Below are positions 53,459 to 62,996 of a stretch of DNA of 64,000 nt, in pieces. Both the position numbers and the translations under genes were made by a program. This DNA comes from Pyrinomonadaceae bacterium. Lineage in GTDB: Bacteria; Acidobacteriota; Blastocatellia; Pyrinomonadales; Pyrinomonadaceae. The stretch is from assembly GCA_021463165.1 (NCBI GenBank), contig JAJTWY010000017.1, forward strand, positions 20,201-84,200, read 5' to 3'. The notes under the pieces are model-generated. The model ran no database searches. It was not told the DNA's origin and saw nothing but the letters and a program-made list of their open reading frames with translations. Each line of letters starts with the position of its first letter. Within the stretch, counting starts at the first letter, position 1.

Positions 53459-55102
53459 ATGAAAATCCTATTCAAATGTTTCGTTTCGTTCCTTTTGTTT
53501 TCGGTGATCTCGAGCGCTCAGGGGCTCGAGAGAGACAAGGTGACCGCAGGTGCCGAACGGGCTTTTGACAGGGTAGCGAAGGCCGTGACGATGCCGGCGC
53601 CGGGATGTGCGGTTGCGGTTTCGCTGAACGGGCAGACGGTCTTTGAAAAAGCCTTCGGGCTCGCGGAGATGGAGCATAATATTCCGAACACTCCGCAGAC
53701 GATATTCGAGTCCGGTTCGGTCGCAAAGCAATTTACGGCGGCCGCTCTGGTGCTGCTTCAACAGGACGGCAAGTTGAGCATTGACGATCCGGTACGAAAG
53801 TATATTCCAGAACTGCCCGATTACGGCTCGCCGCTGACGATCCGGCATATGCTGAATCACACATCGGGGTTGCGTGATTGGTTTGCTGTGCGGGCATTGA
53901 GCGGCGAAGGTGCAGGCGAGCATATTGTCACGCAGCAGATGATCTTTGACACGGTCGTCAGACAGAAAGGGCTCGACTTTACGCCGGGAGCGGAATACTC
54001 GTACTCGAACAGCGGCTATCAACTTGCGGCTATGATCGTCGAGCGAGTTTCAAAGCAGAAGTTCGCAGATTTTGTCGCCGAGCGGATATTCAAGCCCGTA
54101 GGTATGAAAAACTCCGGCTACCGCGACGATTTTCAGCGGATAACGCCCGGTCGGGCACAGGCTTATTCAAGGAGCGGCGACGGCCCATGGCGGCTGAATA
54201 TGCCAATGATGACGGGACACGGCGGCGGCGGGATGCTGACGACGGTCGGTGACTGGTTGAAATGGAACGCCATGCTCGATGGGCGCACCTGGAATGCATC
54301 TTTGGTCGATTCGCTCGAAACTCAGGGCATCCTGAATAATGGCCGAAAGATCTCCTACGCGCTTGGACTGACCGTCGGTTCATATAAGGGTACCAAACAG
54401 GTCGCCCACAACGGAGCAACTGCCGCCTATCGCACATTTCTCGCCCGTTTTCCGGATAAAAAACTTTCGATCGCGATCATGTGCAATGGTACCGCTCCGG
54501 ATTCGGGTGCCCTGGCAAACAGCATCGCCGACGAGATATTCGGGCCGTTTCCCGCCCCGCCGCCTGCCGCAAATGCAGCTGTAATTATGATCCCGCAGCC
54601 GGAAAGATACGTCGGTCTGTGGAAGAACGAGCGGACAAAAGCCGCGATTCCCATCACCCTGGATAACAACCAACTTCGATTCGGAAACATTCCGATCCGG
54701 GCGATGCCGGACGGGTCGATGATGGCCGGTGCAAACAGATTGACGTTCAGTAGCGACGGTACTGGAAAATTCACGTCGTTCGGCGCGAGCGCTAACAACG
54801 ACACGATCCGCTATACCGCCGTGGCCGAGTGGCAGCCTTCAGCGGCAGATTTGGCCAAATTCAACGGCGAATGGTTTAGCGACGAAGCCGAAGCAAAGGT
54901 AAAATTCACGGCCGACGGCCAGGCCGCCTTTATTTCGATCAAGTATTCGCCGCCATCGAATCTTAAGCCGCTCTATAAGGATTGTTTTACTGACGGTGAA
55001 GGCCGGCTGGTTTGGTTCGACCGCGATGGTTCGGGCAATCCAATGACGATGCACATCGGCGCGGGACGAATGCGCGATATGCCTTTCGTGCGGTCGAAGT
55101 AG
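53459..55102 (+). CDS. Exported serine hydrolase, class C beta-lactamase fold (copy 1)
   Basis: 547 residues from the ATG at 53459 with a signal peptide (LFKCFVSFLLFSVISSAQ). Penicillin-binding motifs are SVAK (in FESGSVAKQF), YSN (in YSYSNSGYQ) and HNG in place of KTG. The C-terminal 150 residues form a separate beta-barrel-like domain. The family includes D-Ala-D-Ala peptidases and esterases. A close paralogue follows directly. Confidence 0.9.
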   Translation: MKILFKCFVSFLLFSVISSAQGLERDKVTAGAERAFDRVAKAVTMPAPGCAVAVSLNGQTVFEKAFGLAEMEHNIPNTPQTIFESGSVAKQFTAAALVLLQQDGKLSIDDPVRKYIPELPDYGSPLTIRHMLNHTSGLRDWFAVRALSGEGAGEHIVTQQMIFDTVVRQKGLDFTPGAEYSYSNSGYQLAAMIVERVSKQKFADFVAERIFKPVGMKNSGYRDDFQRITPGRAQAYSRSGDGPWRLNMPMMTGHGGGGMLTTVGDWLKWNAMLDGRTWNASLVDSLETQGILNNGRKISYALGLTVGSYKGTKQVAHNGATAAYRTFLARFPDKKLSIAIMCNGTAPDSGALANSIADEIFGPFPAPPPAANAAVIMIPQPERYVGLWKNERTKAAIPITLDNNQLRFGNIPIRAMPDGSMMAGANRLTFSSDGTGKFTSFGASANNDTIRYTAVAEWQPSAADLAKFNGEWFSDEAEAKVKFTADGQAAFISIKYSPPSNLKPLYKDCFTDGEGRLVWFDRDGSGNPMTMHIGAGRMRDMPFVRSK

Positions 55103-55164
55103 CCGCGTTCAATTCCCGCGATTCTCTCGAAGATTCTTGTCGGCGGTTCAAAGTGAGGTGATCC

Positions 55165-56802
55165 ATGATTTTCAGACGCATTGTTTTTTTGGTTTTAGTC
55201 GCGGCTTTCACAGTCTCGGTCGCGGCACAGGTGCCGGACAAGGCAAAGGTGATCGCCGGAGCCGAGCGAGCCTTTGAAAAAGCCGCGAAGACAAATACGA
55301 TGCCTGCTCCGGGCTGTGCGGTTGGGGTTTCATTGAATGGTGAGTCTGTCTTTGAGAAGGCATTCGGGCTAGCCGAAATGGAGCACAACATTCCAAATAC
55401 GCCGCAGACGATCTTTGAATCGGGGTCGGTCGCGAAACAGTTCACTGCAGCCGCACTTGTGTTGCTCCAGCAGGACGGAAAACTTAGTATCGACGACCCG
55501 GTTCGAAAATACATCCCAGAGCTGCCCGATTACGGCGCGCCGCTCACCATTCGGCACTTGCTCAATCATACGGCCGGACTTCGCGATTGGGGTTCGGTCA
55601 TGGCCCTGACCGGAGCGGGCCGCGGCGACCGCGTCGTCACGCAGGCGATCGCTCTTGACGTGATCTATCGCCAGAAATATCTCGATTTCACGCCCGGTGC
55701 CGAGTATTCGTATTCGAACAGCGGCTATCAGCTAGCGGCTGATATCGTCGAGCGTGTTTCCAAACAGGAGTTCCCGGCATTTCTTGAGGAACGAATTTTC
55801 AAGCCGCTCGGAATGAAAAACAGCTCAACTCGCGATAATTATCAGCGGATCGTCCCGGGCCGTGCACAGGCCTATTCGCGGTCGGGTGCAAATACGCCGT
55901 GGGAACTCAATATGCCGTTTATGAACGTTTACGGAAATGGCGGCATGCTTACCACGGTCGGCGATTGGCTTAAGTGGGACGCCGCGCTTGATGCGCGAAC
56001 GTTCGGTTTGCCGTTTGTTCAGGCCATGGAAACGCAGGGTGTGTTGAATGACGGACGAAAGATCTCGTACGCGCTCGGCCTTGTCGTTGATCAATATAAC
56101 GGTATGAGACGCGTCTCCCACGGTGGTTCGACCGCCGGTTATCAGACCTTTCTTGCCCGATATCCCGATCAAAAACTGTCCGTAGCAGTTTTGTGCAACG
56201 GCACAAGTCCGAGTGCGGGCGGGCTTGCGACAAACGTCGCGGACGAGATCTTTGGCAAACCTCCGGAACCAGCGAGGGTCGAGGCCGTCGCGGTTTCGGA
56301 AGAAAAGTTGAAAAAGTACGCCGGAATTTGGAGAAATGACGTCACTCGCAGCGCAAATCAGATCGTCCTCGACAAGGGCGAGTTAAAATTCGGCGGAACC
56401 GCCATGAAACCGGTCGCTGATGGCTCGTTCATACTGGGCGAAAGAAAGCTTAGATTCAAGGACGGCTCGACAGTTACGGCACAGATCGCGAATCCCGACG
56501 GTTCCGTCACTCGGCTGACACAGGTTGCCGAATGGAAACCGACGGCTGCCGAATTCGCCGCGATCGCAGGCGAATGGCGCAGTGAGGAGGCTCAATCAAC
56601 GGTAAAACTCGCGCTCGAAGGCGAAAAGGCATTTGTTGTGATCCGCCCGGTCGCAAAATTGTCGATGGTACCGATCTACAAGGATCATTTTGCGGCTCAA
56701 GCCTATGTCGTCTGGTTCACGCGTGACGCGTCCGGCAAGATCGATAAAATGCACGTCGGCACCGGACGAATGCGTGATATGTTATTCGAGCGAGTGAAAT
56801 AG
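55165..56802 (+). CDS. Exported serine hydrolase, class C beta-lactamase fold (copy 2)
   Basis: 545 residues with a signal peptide (RIVFLVLVAAFTVSVAAQ region). Motifs SVAK, YSN and HGG (in SHGGSTAGY) match the family. The stretch from the first motif to RKYIPELPDYG is almost identical in protein sequence to copy 1 although third codon positions differ widely. The Shine-Dalgarno GAGGTGA precedes the ATG. It probably arose by tandem duplication and has since been held by selection. Confidence 0.9.
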   Translation: MIFRRIVFLVLVAAFTVSVAAQVPDKAKVIAGAERAFEKAAKTNTMPAPGCAVGVSLNGESVFEKAFGLAEMEHNIPNTPQTIFESGSVAKQFTAAALVLLQQDGKLSIDDPVRKYIPELPDYGAPLTIRHLLNHTAGLRDWGSVMALTGAGRGDRVVTQAIALDVIYRQKYLDFTPGAEYSYSNSGYQLAADIVERVSKQEFPAFLEERIFKPLGMKNSSTRDNYQRIVPGRAQAYSRSGANTPWELNMPFMNVYGNGGMLTTVGDWLKWDAALDARTFGLPFVQAMETQGVLNDGRKISYALGLVVDQYNGMRRVSHGGSTAGYQTFLARYPDQKLSVAVLCNGTSPSAGGLATNVADEIFGKPPEPARVEAVAVSEEKLKKYAGIWRNDVTRSANQIVLDKGELKFGGTAMKPVADGSFILGERKLRFKDGSTVTAQIANPDGSVTRLTQVAEWKPTAAEFAAIAGEWRSEEAQSTVKLALEGEKAFVVIRPVAKLSMVPIYKDHFAAQAYVVWFTRDASGKIDKMHVGTGRMRDMLFERVK

Positions 56803-56845
56803 CCAGAAGAGGGCAAGCTCACGTTTTGATTTGTCTTTTTCCGCG

Positions 56846-56863
56846 TTCTCTGTGACTCTGCGG
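56846..56863. repeat. Half copy of the CCACAGAG-type intergenic repeat
   Basis: TTCTCTGTGACTCTGCGG matches the right arm of the element at 15047-15064 at most positions. It lies directly before the Ser/Thr kinase start; no clear left arm is seen. Confidence 0.5.
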
Positions 56864-56875
56864 AGAATATTTCTC

Positions 56876-59467
56876 ATGGAAGACCCGACTAAACTTGATA
56901 GTTCCGGCAACGAGAACAAGACAGAGATCAAAGGCAATACTACCGGCGGATCGCCCAAAGGTGATTTTGTCGCGGGGACGATCCTCGCGAGCCGTTATCG
57001 CATCATCGGCCTCATCGGTAAAGGCGGGATGGGTGAGGTCTACAAGGCTGAGGACATCAAGCTCTCGCAGATGGTCGCCCTCAAGTTTCTGCCCGACAGC
57101 TACAAAGAGGACAGCGAGGCGCTCGAACGCTTTCATGCCGAGGTGCGCAATGCGCGGCAGGTTTCGCATGTAAATGTGTGCCGTGTTTTCGACATCGGCG
57201 AGACCGACGGGAGGCATTTTTTGTCGATGGAGTTTGTCGATGGCGATGACCTGTCGGAGTTGTTGACGCGTGTCGGGCGGTTCACTTCGGAACGCGCGGT
57301 CGAGATATCGCGGCAGCTTTGCGTCGGGATGGAGGCGATCCATAAGGCCGGAATTCTCCACCGCGATTTCAAGCCCGCCAATATCATCATCGACAAAAAG
57401 GGCATTGCCCGGATCACTGATTTCGGCATCGCCGGTATCGAGAGCGAGATCGCCACGGACGGCATTCGGGCCGGAACGCCGGCTTACATGGCTCCCGAAC
57501 AGATCACCGGAAAGGAGGTCTCGACTCGCAGCGACATTTATGCTCTCGGACTGCTGATCTACGAGATATTCACCGGTAAACAGGCGTTCATGGCGGATAC
57601 TATCCATGAGCTGATCAAAAAGCATCAGACTGAGACTCCGACAAACCCGTCTGAGATCGTGAAAGGGATCGACCCGCTGGTCGAAAGCGTCATCGCCCAG
57701 TGCCTCGAAAAAGACCCGAAAGACCGCCCACAAAGCGCTCTTCACGTCGCAATGGCCCTGCCGGGCGGCAACCCGCTGCAGATCGCCCTCGACGCCGGAC
57801 AAACACCATCGCCCGAGATGGTCGCGGCGTCGCCAAAGAAAGGAGCGTTACGGCCTGCGGTCGCCTTGGCTTGCGTCATTGGAGCGATCGCGATGATCGG
57901 GATCTGTTTATTTGCGTCGATGAAGGTCGGGCCGCAGAACAGAATTCCCTTTACCAAATCGTCCGAAGTTCTTGCCGAGCGAACGAGCGAGATCATTTCA
58001 AAGTTTGGTTACACGGATGAGCCGGTCGAAAGACTTTATCGGTTTTATTACGACGATGCGTATGAGCGATATGTCCTGGAAAATCCGTCGCCCGAGAATT
58101 GGGAGAAAATATCAAGCGGCCAACCGTTTATGTTTGCCTTTGGTGAACAGCAAAGCCCGCGCCATTTTGATATTGCAATGATGGGCAACGGATTTTGGAC
58201 GTTCTTGCCGCAGACGACGGGCGGAATGAAGACAATTTCGCTCGACACGCGGGGACGATTGGTCGAATTCAGCGCGGTGTCACCGGAGTTTACCGAAAGC
58301 CCAACCACACGAACAAATGCGGATTTTACGCCGGCATTTTCAGCCGCCGAACTCGATCTGTCCAAATTCAACGAGACTGCGCCAAATTGGACACCGTCCG
58401 TAGCATCTGATTCGCGCAAAGCTTGGGAAGGCGTTATGCCCGACCATCCCGAGATTCCAATTCGCATAGAAGCGGCGGCTTTTCAAGGCAAGATCGTCTA
58501 TTTCGAGCTTATCTATCCATGGACAAAACCGGATGTCACCGAGCTCGACTCGATCACGACACGCGATTGGATCGGGATCTTTGTGCTCGCCGGAACTATT
58601 ATCGGAGTTCTGATCACAGCGATCTTTCTCGCGCGAATAAATGTCAGATCCGGTAGCGGCGACCGCAAGGGAGCTTTCAAGATCGCGCTGATCGTTCTGG
58701 TCTTAACCTTCGGCGGATGGTTTTTGGGTATGAATCGAGTTCCTGCTTTTTTTTCAGAACTGGACCGCTTTTCGCACTCAATGCGGATCGCCTTGTACCT
58801 GGCGTCGGCGACGTGGTTGTTCTATCTCGCTCTCGAACCGATCGTCCGCCGCAACCTGCCCGAATTGATCGTCTCGTGGAATCGGGTGTTGGCGGGCGAC
58901 TGGCGCGATCCGTTAGTTGGCCGCGATGTTCTGCTCGGCGCATTGTGCGCCGTCGCTGAGGTTACCCTTCTTTATCTGGCTCTATTAGCCGAACGCTTCT
59001 TTTACAATGATCTCAAGACTCACGTCGACCCTAATGCTCTGATCGTCTTGCGGAGTCCGTTCTCGATGATCCTGACCCTTTCGGGCACCGGCATTGTATT
59101 CGGGTTTGCTTTTGTTTGTTTGCTGGTCATTCTGTTCTTGATGCTTCGGAGCAGGCTCTACGCGGGTATCGTTCTCTTTGTTTTAGGCGCGACGATTGCC
59201 GGTTTGTTTTTCAGTCATTCATTGGTCGATCTACCCTTTATGTTAGTTAGCATGGGTATCATGTGTCTGGTCGTTAGCCGTCTGGGATTGGTGGCAACGA
59301 TCGTTATGCTGACGGTCCAGACGTGGATGTTAAATACGCTTTTCACTCTCAACTTTTCGGCGTGGTATGCAACGCCGATGTTCGTGACGCTGGCGCTGAT
59401 CTTGTTTCTGCTTGGCTACGGCTTTAAGGTCTCAACCGCGCATCGCCCGCTCTTTGGCGGCGCATAG
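56876..59467 (+). CDS. Ser/Thr protein kinase with polytopic membrane domain
   Basis: 863 residues from the ATG at 56876; the frame upstream lies in a repeat and is not like a kinase. The Hanks-type kinase domain (about 40-300) has the glycine loop IGKGGMGEVYKAED, catalytic ALKFL Lys, ILHRDFKPANI, DFGIAG and APEQITG. A first membrane segment at about 325-345 is followed by an extracytoplasmic region of about 220 residues, then roughly eight membrane segments to the end. It may be a receptor-type regulator. The fused membrane part is unusual outside Acidobacteriota. Confidence 0.88.
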   Translation: MEDPTKLDSSGNENKTEIKGNTTGGSPKGDFVAGTILASRYRIIGLIGKGGMGEVYKAEDIKLSQMVALKFLPDSYKEDSEALERFHAEVRNARQVSHVNVCRVFDIGETDGRHFLSMEFVDGDDLSELLTRVGRFTSERAVEISRQLCVGMEAIHKAGILHRDFKPANIIIDKKGIARITDFGIAGIESEIATDGIRAGTPAYMAPEQITGKEVSTRSDIYALGLLIYEIFTGKQAFMADTIHELIKKHQTETPTNPSEIVKGIDPLVESVIAQCLEKDPKDRPQSALHVAMALPGGNPLQIALDAGQTPSPEMVAASPKKGALRPAVALACVIGAIAMIGICLFASMKVGPQNRIPFTKSSEVLAERTSEIISKFGYTDEPVERLYRFYYDDAYERYVLENPSPENWEKISSGQPFMFAFGEQQSPRHFDIAMMGNGFWTFLPQTTGGMKTISLDTRGRLVEFSAVSPEFTESPTTRTNADFTPAFSAAELDLSKFNETAPNWTPSVASDSRKAWEGVMPDHPEIPIRIEAAAFQGKIVYFELIYPWTKPDVTELDSITTRDWIGIFVLAGTIIGVLITAIFLARINVRSGSGDRKGAFKIALIVLVLTFGGWFLGMNRVPAFFSELDRFSHSMRIALYLASATWLFYLALEPIVRRNLPELIVSWNRVLAGDWRDPLVGRDVLLGALCAVAEVTLLYLALLAERFFYNDLKTHVDPNALIVLRSPFSMILTLSGTGIVFGFAFVCLLVILFLMLRSRLYAGIVLFVLGATIAGLFFSHSLVDLPFMLVSMGIMCLVVSRLGLVATIVMLTVQTWMLNTLFTLNFSAWYATPMFVTLALILFLLGYGFKVSTAHRPLFGGA

Positions 59468-59548
59468 TACCTTGATAATGTCGTGGTGAATATCTCTTAG
59501 TCGGCGGCTCGAGATGTTCGCCGGGGGGGGGACTGAAGAGGCAGTATT

Positions 59549-59577
59549 CACCACACAGGATCGGAGAGCACGGAGAA
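59549..59577. repeat. Degraded copy of the CCACAGAG-type repeat
   Basis: CACCACACAGG and GAGAGCACGGAGA resemble the left arm and spacer of the element seen near 14995. It lies between the kinase gene and a toxin-antitoxin module, in a region that also holds a nine-G run. Confidence 0.35.
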
Positions 59578-59621
59578 TTAGATTACTTGGCTAACTTGGC
59601 TAAGTATGGTTTAATGTTCGT

Positions 59622-59945
59622 ATGAGCGTAAAAGTTGCCAAACCACCTACTCGAAGGGTCGCAAAGATCGGCGAGCTAAAGAACAATCTCAGCGCCTACC
59701 TTCGCGAGGTAAAGTCAGGCGGCGAAGTCCTTATCAACGAACGAAATGTCCCTATCGCAAAGATAATCCCTTTCGACGCGTCCGACGGCTGCGATGCGGA
59801 CGAGATGGAACTCGTCGCGAAAGGTTTGATGTCGCTTCCCGAGGACGACAGCCCGCTGCCGGACTCGTTTTGGGAGGATGACTTGCCCTATGTTCCCGGG
59901 AATCGAGCAATAGAGATGCTTTTGGAAGAACGTTATGAAGACTAA
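59622..59945 (+). CDS. Phd/YefM-family antitoxin
   Basis: 107 residues. The N-terminal DNA-binding and dimerisation part reads AKIGELKNNLSAYLREVKSGGEVLINERNVPIAKI, typical of Phd/YefM. The C-terminal acidic tail with LPDSFWEDDLPYV would wrap the toxin. It overlaps the PIN toxin gene by 11 bases and is the first gene of the module. Confidence 0.88.
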   Translation: MSVKVAKPPTRRVAKIGELKNNLSAYLREVKSGGEVLINERNVPIAKIIPFDASDGCDADEMELVAKGLMSLPEDDSPLPDSFWEDDLPYVPGNRAIEMLLEERYED

Positions 59946-60375
59946 TGCGGCATTCTGGGACACGAGTGCCGTTGTCCCGCTTTGTGTTTTTCAGGATGCA
60001 ACAGCGGCGGCCAGGCGAACTAGAAGAAGATTTTCCGGATGTGCTCTTTGGTGGGGATCGACCGTTGAGATCAACAATTCCCTATCTCGACTTAAACGCG
60101 AGGGATTTCTGCAACAGGGAGCGTTCATAGTTTCCAGGAGCAAACTTGCGGACTTCCAAAGGCCCGCACGAATTATTCAGCCTACCAAGACAATGCTTGA
60201 CGTGGCTGTCGAGTTACCGGAAAAATTCGGTCTTCGCTCACTGGATGCGTTTCAACTCGCGTCGGCGTTGGTTTGGTGCCGAGAACGCCCGCGAAACCGT
60301 CCGTTTGTGACGGCGGATGGTCGGCTCGGCGGCGCGGCGGAAAGTGTAGGTTTTGAATTGATCCTGCTTAGCTAA
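59935..60375 (+). CDS. PIN-domain toxin
   Basis: 146 residues. PIN acids are D in FWDTSAVVPL, E in STVEINNSLSRL, D in LRSLDAFQLASAL and D in VTADGRL. Predicted RNase inhibited by the Phd-like partner; starts inside the antitoxin end. It is the third PIN toxin in the window. Confidence 0.88.
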   Translation: MKTNAAFWDTSAVVPLCVFQDATAAARRTRRRFSGCALWWGSTVEINNSLSRLKREGFLQQGAFIVSRSKLADFQRPARIIQPTKTMLDVAVELPEKFGLRSLDAFQLASALVWCRERPRNRPFVTADGRLGGAAESVGFELILLS

Positions 60376-60449
60376 TCGATTCTGTTCTTATCGCGATGGG
60401 GCGATCATTGAGCGGCGCTACATGTCCTAAGTTGCGTTAGAATTATGTT

Positions 60450-60677
60450 ATGAGAACGCCCGAAGAAAAACTGCTCAACCCGCGTCCCGGCAGTAAGATC
60501 GCCGAGGCGAGGGATTATGGGATCGATTTGACTTTGCTAGTTGAGAATCTGCGAAGGTCGCCGGTCGAGCGGCTTCGTATGAATGACTTACTAAATGCAG
60601 ATATGGAAAGGTTTGCCGAGGCAGTTAAGATCGCAAACCGAAAGCGAAAAGCAAGGGAGAGAGGTAAGCCTAGATGA
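60450..60677 (+). CDS. Short partner of the nucleotidyltransferase-like protein (putative antitoxin)
   Basis: 75 residues: PEEKLLNPRPGSKIAEARDYGIDLTLLVENLR then a charged helix ending in a Lys/Arg-rich tail (NRKRKARERGK). No family name recognised. It overlaps the next gene by 4 bases (ATGA), a design seen in toxin-antitoxin pairs. Its basic tail could contact nucleic acid. Confidence 0.65.
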   Translation: MRTPEEKLLNPRPGSKIAEARDYGIDLTLLVENLRRSPVERLRMNDLLNADMERFAEAVKIANRKRKARERGKPR

Positions 60678-61159
60678 CGCGGCTCGTTGAGGCGATCGTT
60701 GAATTAGCAAAACAGCAAGCCGATTTTGTTGTTATCGGCGGAATGGCGATTCGATGGCACGGGTCGTCGTATCTAACCCAGTACTTGGACGTTTGCTATT
60801 CTCGCGAAAAAGGAAATCTGAAGAAAATAGCCGAAGCTCTGGCGCCATTTCGTCCAAGAGCACGCGGTCTTCCTGACGATCTTCCGTTCATCTGGGACGA
60901 GTCGACGCTGCGGAATGGTACAAATTTCACCCTAAAGACCGAATTCGGGGACGTGGATCTTCTTGGCGAGGTAAAGGGAATAGGTACGTATTTGGATGCA
61001 TTGAATGACAGTATAGAAGTTGAGATCGAGGGGCATAAGGTAAACATTCTTTCGATTGACGGCTTGATTGCGGCCAAGACGGCCGCCGGTCGCGAAAAGG
61101 ATGTTCCCGGATTAAAAGAACTGTACGCCCTTAAACAGGCGTTTTCAGACGAAGACTGA
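60674..61159 (+). CDS. Nucleotidyltransferase-fold protein (putative toxin)
   Basis: 161 residues. The fold's GG motif is G22-G23 in FVVIGGMAIRWHG. The following acidic pair, D-x-D in active relatives (TQDLDICYSR-like), reads T-Q-Y37-L-D39 here: the first Asp is Tyr, from GAC to TAC, one base. A third acidic site, FGDVDLLG (D93, D95), is intact. Position and size suggest a MNT/AbiEii-like toxin of a two-gene module, possibly attenuated. Confidence 0.72.
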   Translation: MTRLVEAIVELAKQQADFVVIGGMAIRWHGSSYLTQYLDVCYSREKGNLKKIAEALAPFRPRARGLPDDLPFIWDESTLRNGTNFTLKTEFGDVDLLGEVKGIGTYLDALNDSIEVEIEGHKVNILSIDGLIAAKTAAGREKDVPGLKELYALKQAFSDED

Positions 61160-61162
61160 TCT

Positions 61163-62542
61163 ATGAAGACACTCATTAAAAATGGTCGCGTGATAACGGC
61201 GGTTGACGACTACACTGCGGATATTTTTATTGACGGCGAGGCGGTGACGACCATTGGGAAGTCGCTGGATATGGAAGCCGATGTTGTTTTGGATGCGAGC
61301 GGGAAGCTGGTCATTCCCGGTGGGATCGATCCGCATACGCACATGGAACTGCCGTTTGGCGGGACGCAGTCGAGCGACGATTTCTTTACAGGCACGCGTG
61401 CGGCTGCTCACGGCGGGACGACGACGATCATCGATTTTGCGGTACAGACGAAAGGCGAGTCGATGACATCGGGCGTTGACGCGTGGCATAAGAAGGCCGA
61501 GGGCAAGACGTGCATCGACTACGGTTTCCACCTCATCACGACCGATTTTGAGGACGGCAGCGAAAAGGAGATGTGGCGGCTGATCGACGAAGGCATCTCG
61601 TCCTTTAAGCTCTTTATGGCGTATCCGGGAGTTTTCCTGGCGGATGACGCGACGATCTTTCGTGCGATGTCGGCAGCAGGGCAGCGCGGTGGCCTTGTGT
61701 GTATGCACGCCGAGAACGGCATTGTAATAAACGAGATCATCAAGCGTTTTCTCGCCGATGGCCGTACCGCTCCGAAGTATCACGCATTAACAAGACCGAC
61801 GGTCGCCGAAGCCGAGGGGGTCCATCGAGCGATCGCTATCGCCGAAATGGCCGAGTCGCCGGTCTACATTGTTCACCTGTCGTGCGCCGACGCGCTCAAT
61901 CAGGTGAGACAAGCGAGAGATCGCGGCATTCCGGCGTTTGCCGAAACGTGTCCCCAATATCTTTTCCATTCGATCGACGATTACGGCGACGGTTGGGACG
62001 GTGCGAAATATGTAATGACGCCGCCGCTGCGCGAAAAACATAACTGCGGCGAGCTCTGGAAAGGCCTCAAGATGGACGATCTGCAGGTTATCTCGACCGA
62101 TCATTGCCCGTTCTGCATGAAGGAGCAAAAGGAACTCGGCCTGGGTGACTTCACGAAGATCCCGAACGGCGCTCCCGGCGTCGAAAATCGTCTCGCTCTC
62201 ATATACAACGGCGGCGTGGTTGAAAACCGCATTTCGCTCAATCGTTTTGTCGAACTCACATCAACCGCCGCCGCGAAGATGTTCGGACTGTTCCCGAAAA
62301 AGGGAACCATCGCCGTCGGTTCCGACGCCGACCTCGTTATCTTTGACCCAAGCGGCGAGACGACGTTCGGCGTTGAGAACGAGCATATGAACGTCGATTA
62401 TTCGTCATACGAAGGCTGGAAGATCAAAGGAAAAGTCGAGACCGTCCTCTCTCGCGGCCGCGTTGTTATCGAGAACGGCGAACACACCGGCAAACAGGGC
62501 GACGGGCAATTCATCCGACGTGGTGAGTGCGTGAGGATATGA
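61163..62542 (+). CDS. hydA: Dihydropyrimidinase (D-hydantoinase)
   Basis: 459 residues, cyclic amidohydrolase. Metal ligands: H58 and H60 (DPHTHMELP), carboxylated K149 (FKLFMAYPG), H182 (MHAEN), H238 (VHLSC) and D313 (STDHCPF). It opens dihydrouracil and dihydrothymine in reductive pyrimidine breakdown. It follows the nucleotidyltransferase-like gene by 3 bases, which may reflect insertion of that module before it. Confidence 0.93.
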   Translation: MKTLIKNGRVITAVDDYTADIFIDGEAVTTIGKSLDMEADVVLDASGKLVIPGGIDPHTHMELPFGGTQSSDDFFTGTRAAAHGGTTTIIDFAVQTKGESMTSGVDAWHKKAEGKTCIDYGFHLITTDFEDGSEKEMWRLIDEGISSFKLFMAYPGVFLADDATIFRAMSAAGQRGGLVCMHAENGIVINEIIKRFLADGRTAPKYHALTRPTVAEAEGVHRAIAIAEMAESPVYIVHLSCADALNQVRQARDRGIPAFAETCPQYLFHSIDDYGDGWDGAKYVMTPPLREKHNCGELWKGLKMDDLQVISTDHCPFCMKEQKELGLGDFTKIPNGAPGVENRLALIYNGGVVENRISLNRFVELTSTAAAKMFGLFPKKGTIAVGSDADLVIFDPSGETTFGVENEHMNVDYSSYEGWKIKGKVETVLSRGRVVIENGEHTGKQGDGQFIRRGECVRI

Positions 62543-62570
62543 ACACGTCAGTTCTGGAAGGGCGGATGCA

Positions 62571-62996
62571 ATGACAAAGCAAGATGGCCCCATGTCATTT
62601 TGGCTTACGCCACTGGCCCTCGAGGGCGGCGTGGCGATAGAGTTCCGAGGCGATCATGTTCATGTCCAGATAAGTAAAGGCATGACGGTCGGCAGCGAAC
62701 AGCGGAATGCGCTGTGGGCTAAGATCGCGCGAATTTGTGAAGCACACAATACGCATCGCGTTCTAGTCGAAGGGCCTGTGCCCGATGGTGTATTTCAGAC
62801 TTCCGAGGTCATCGACGCGGGCCTGAAGGCAGCGGCCGTGCCGAGGCTATGGATGGCAATGTGCTTCGACAACTTTCAACCCGACGAACTAACCGAGCTT
62901 TACGAGACTGTTGCCGCTTCGCGCGGTGTACGAGTTAAACATTTTTCGAATACCGAACGAGCCTTGCTATGGCTTCGCAGCAACACGCCGACCTGA
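62571..62996 (+). CDS. Hypothetical protein, 141 residues
   Basis: No family recognised with certainty. The pattern of strands and helices (VAIEFRGDHVHVQISKG, HRVLVEGPVPDGVFQTSEVIDAG, RLWMAMCFDNFQPDELTEL, VRVKHFSNTERALLWL) resembles SpoIIAA/STAS-like small domains. Cytoplasmic. It follows dihydropyrimidinase by 28 bases. Confidence 0.6.
   Translation: MTKQDGPMSFWLTPLALEGGVAIEFRGDHVHVQISKGMTVGSEQRNALWAKIARICEAHNTHRVLVEGPVPDGVFQTSEVIDAGLKAAAVPRLWMAMCFDNFQPDELTELYETVAASRGVRVKHFSNTERALLWLRSNTPT

Noticed and set aside
59523..59531. A run of nine G between the kinase gene and the Phd/PIN module
   Set aside because: It lies outside any gene and no reading frame depends on its length, so phase variation is not supported; it may also be a sequencing artefact.
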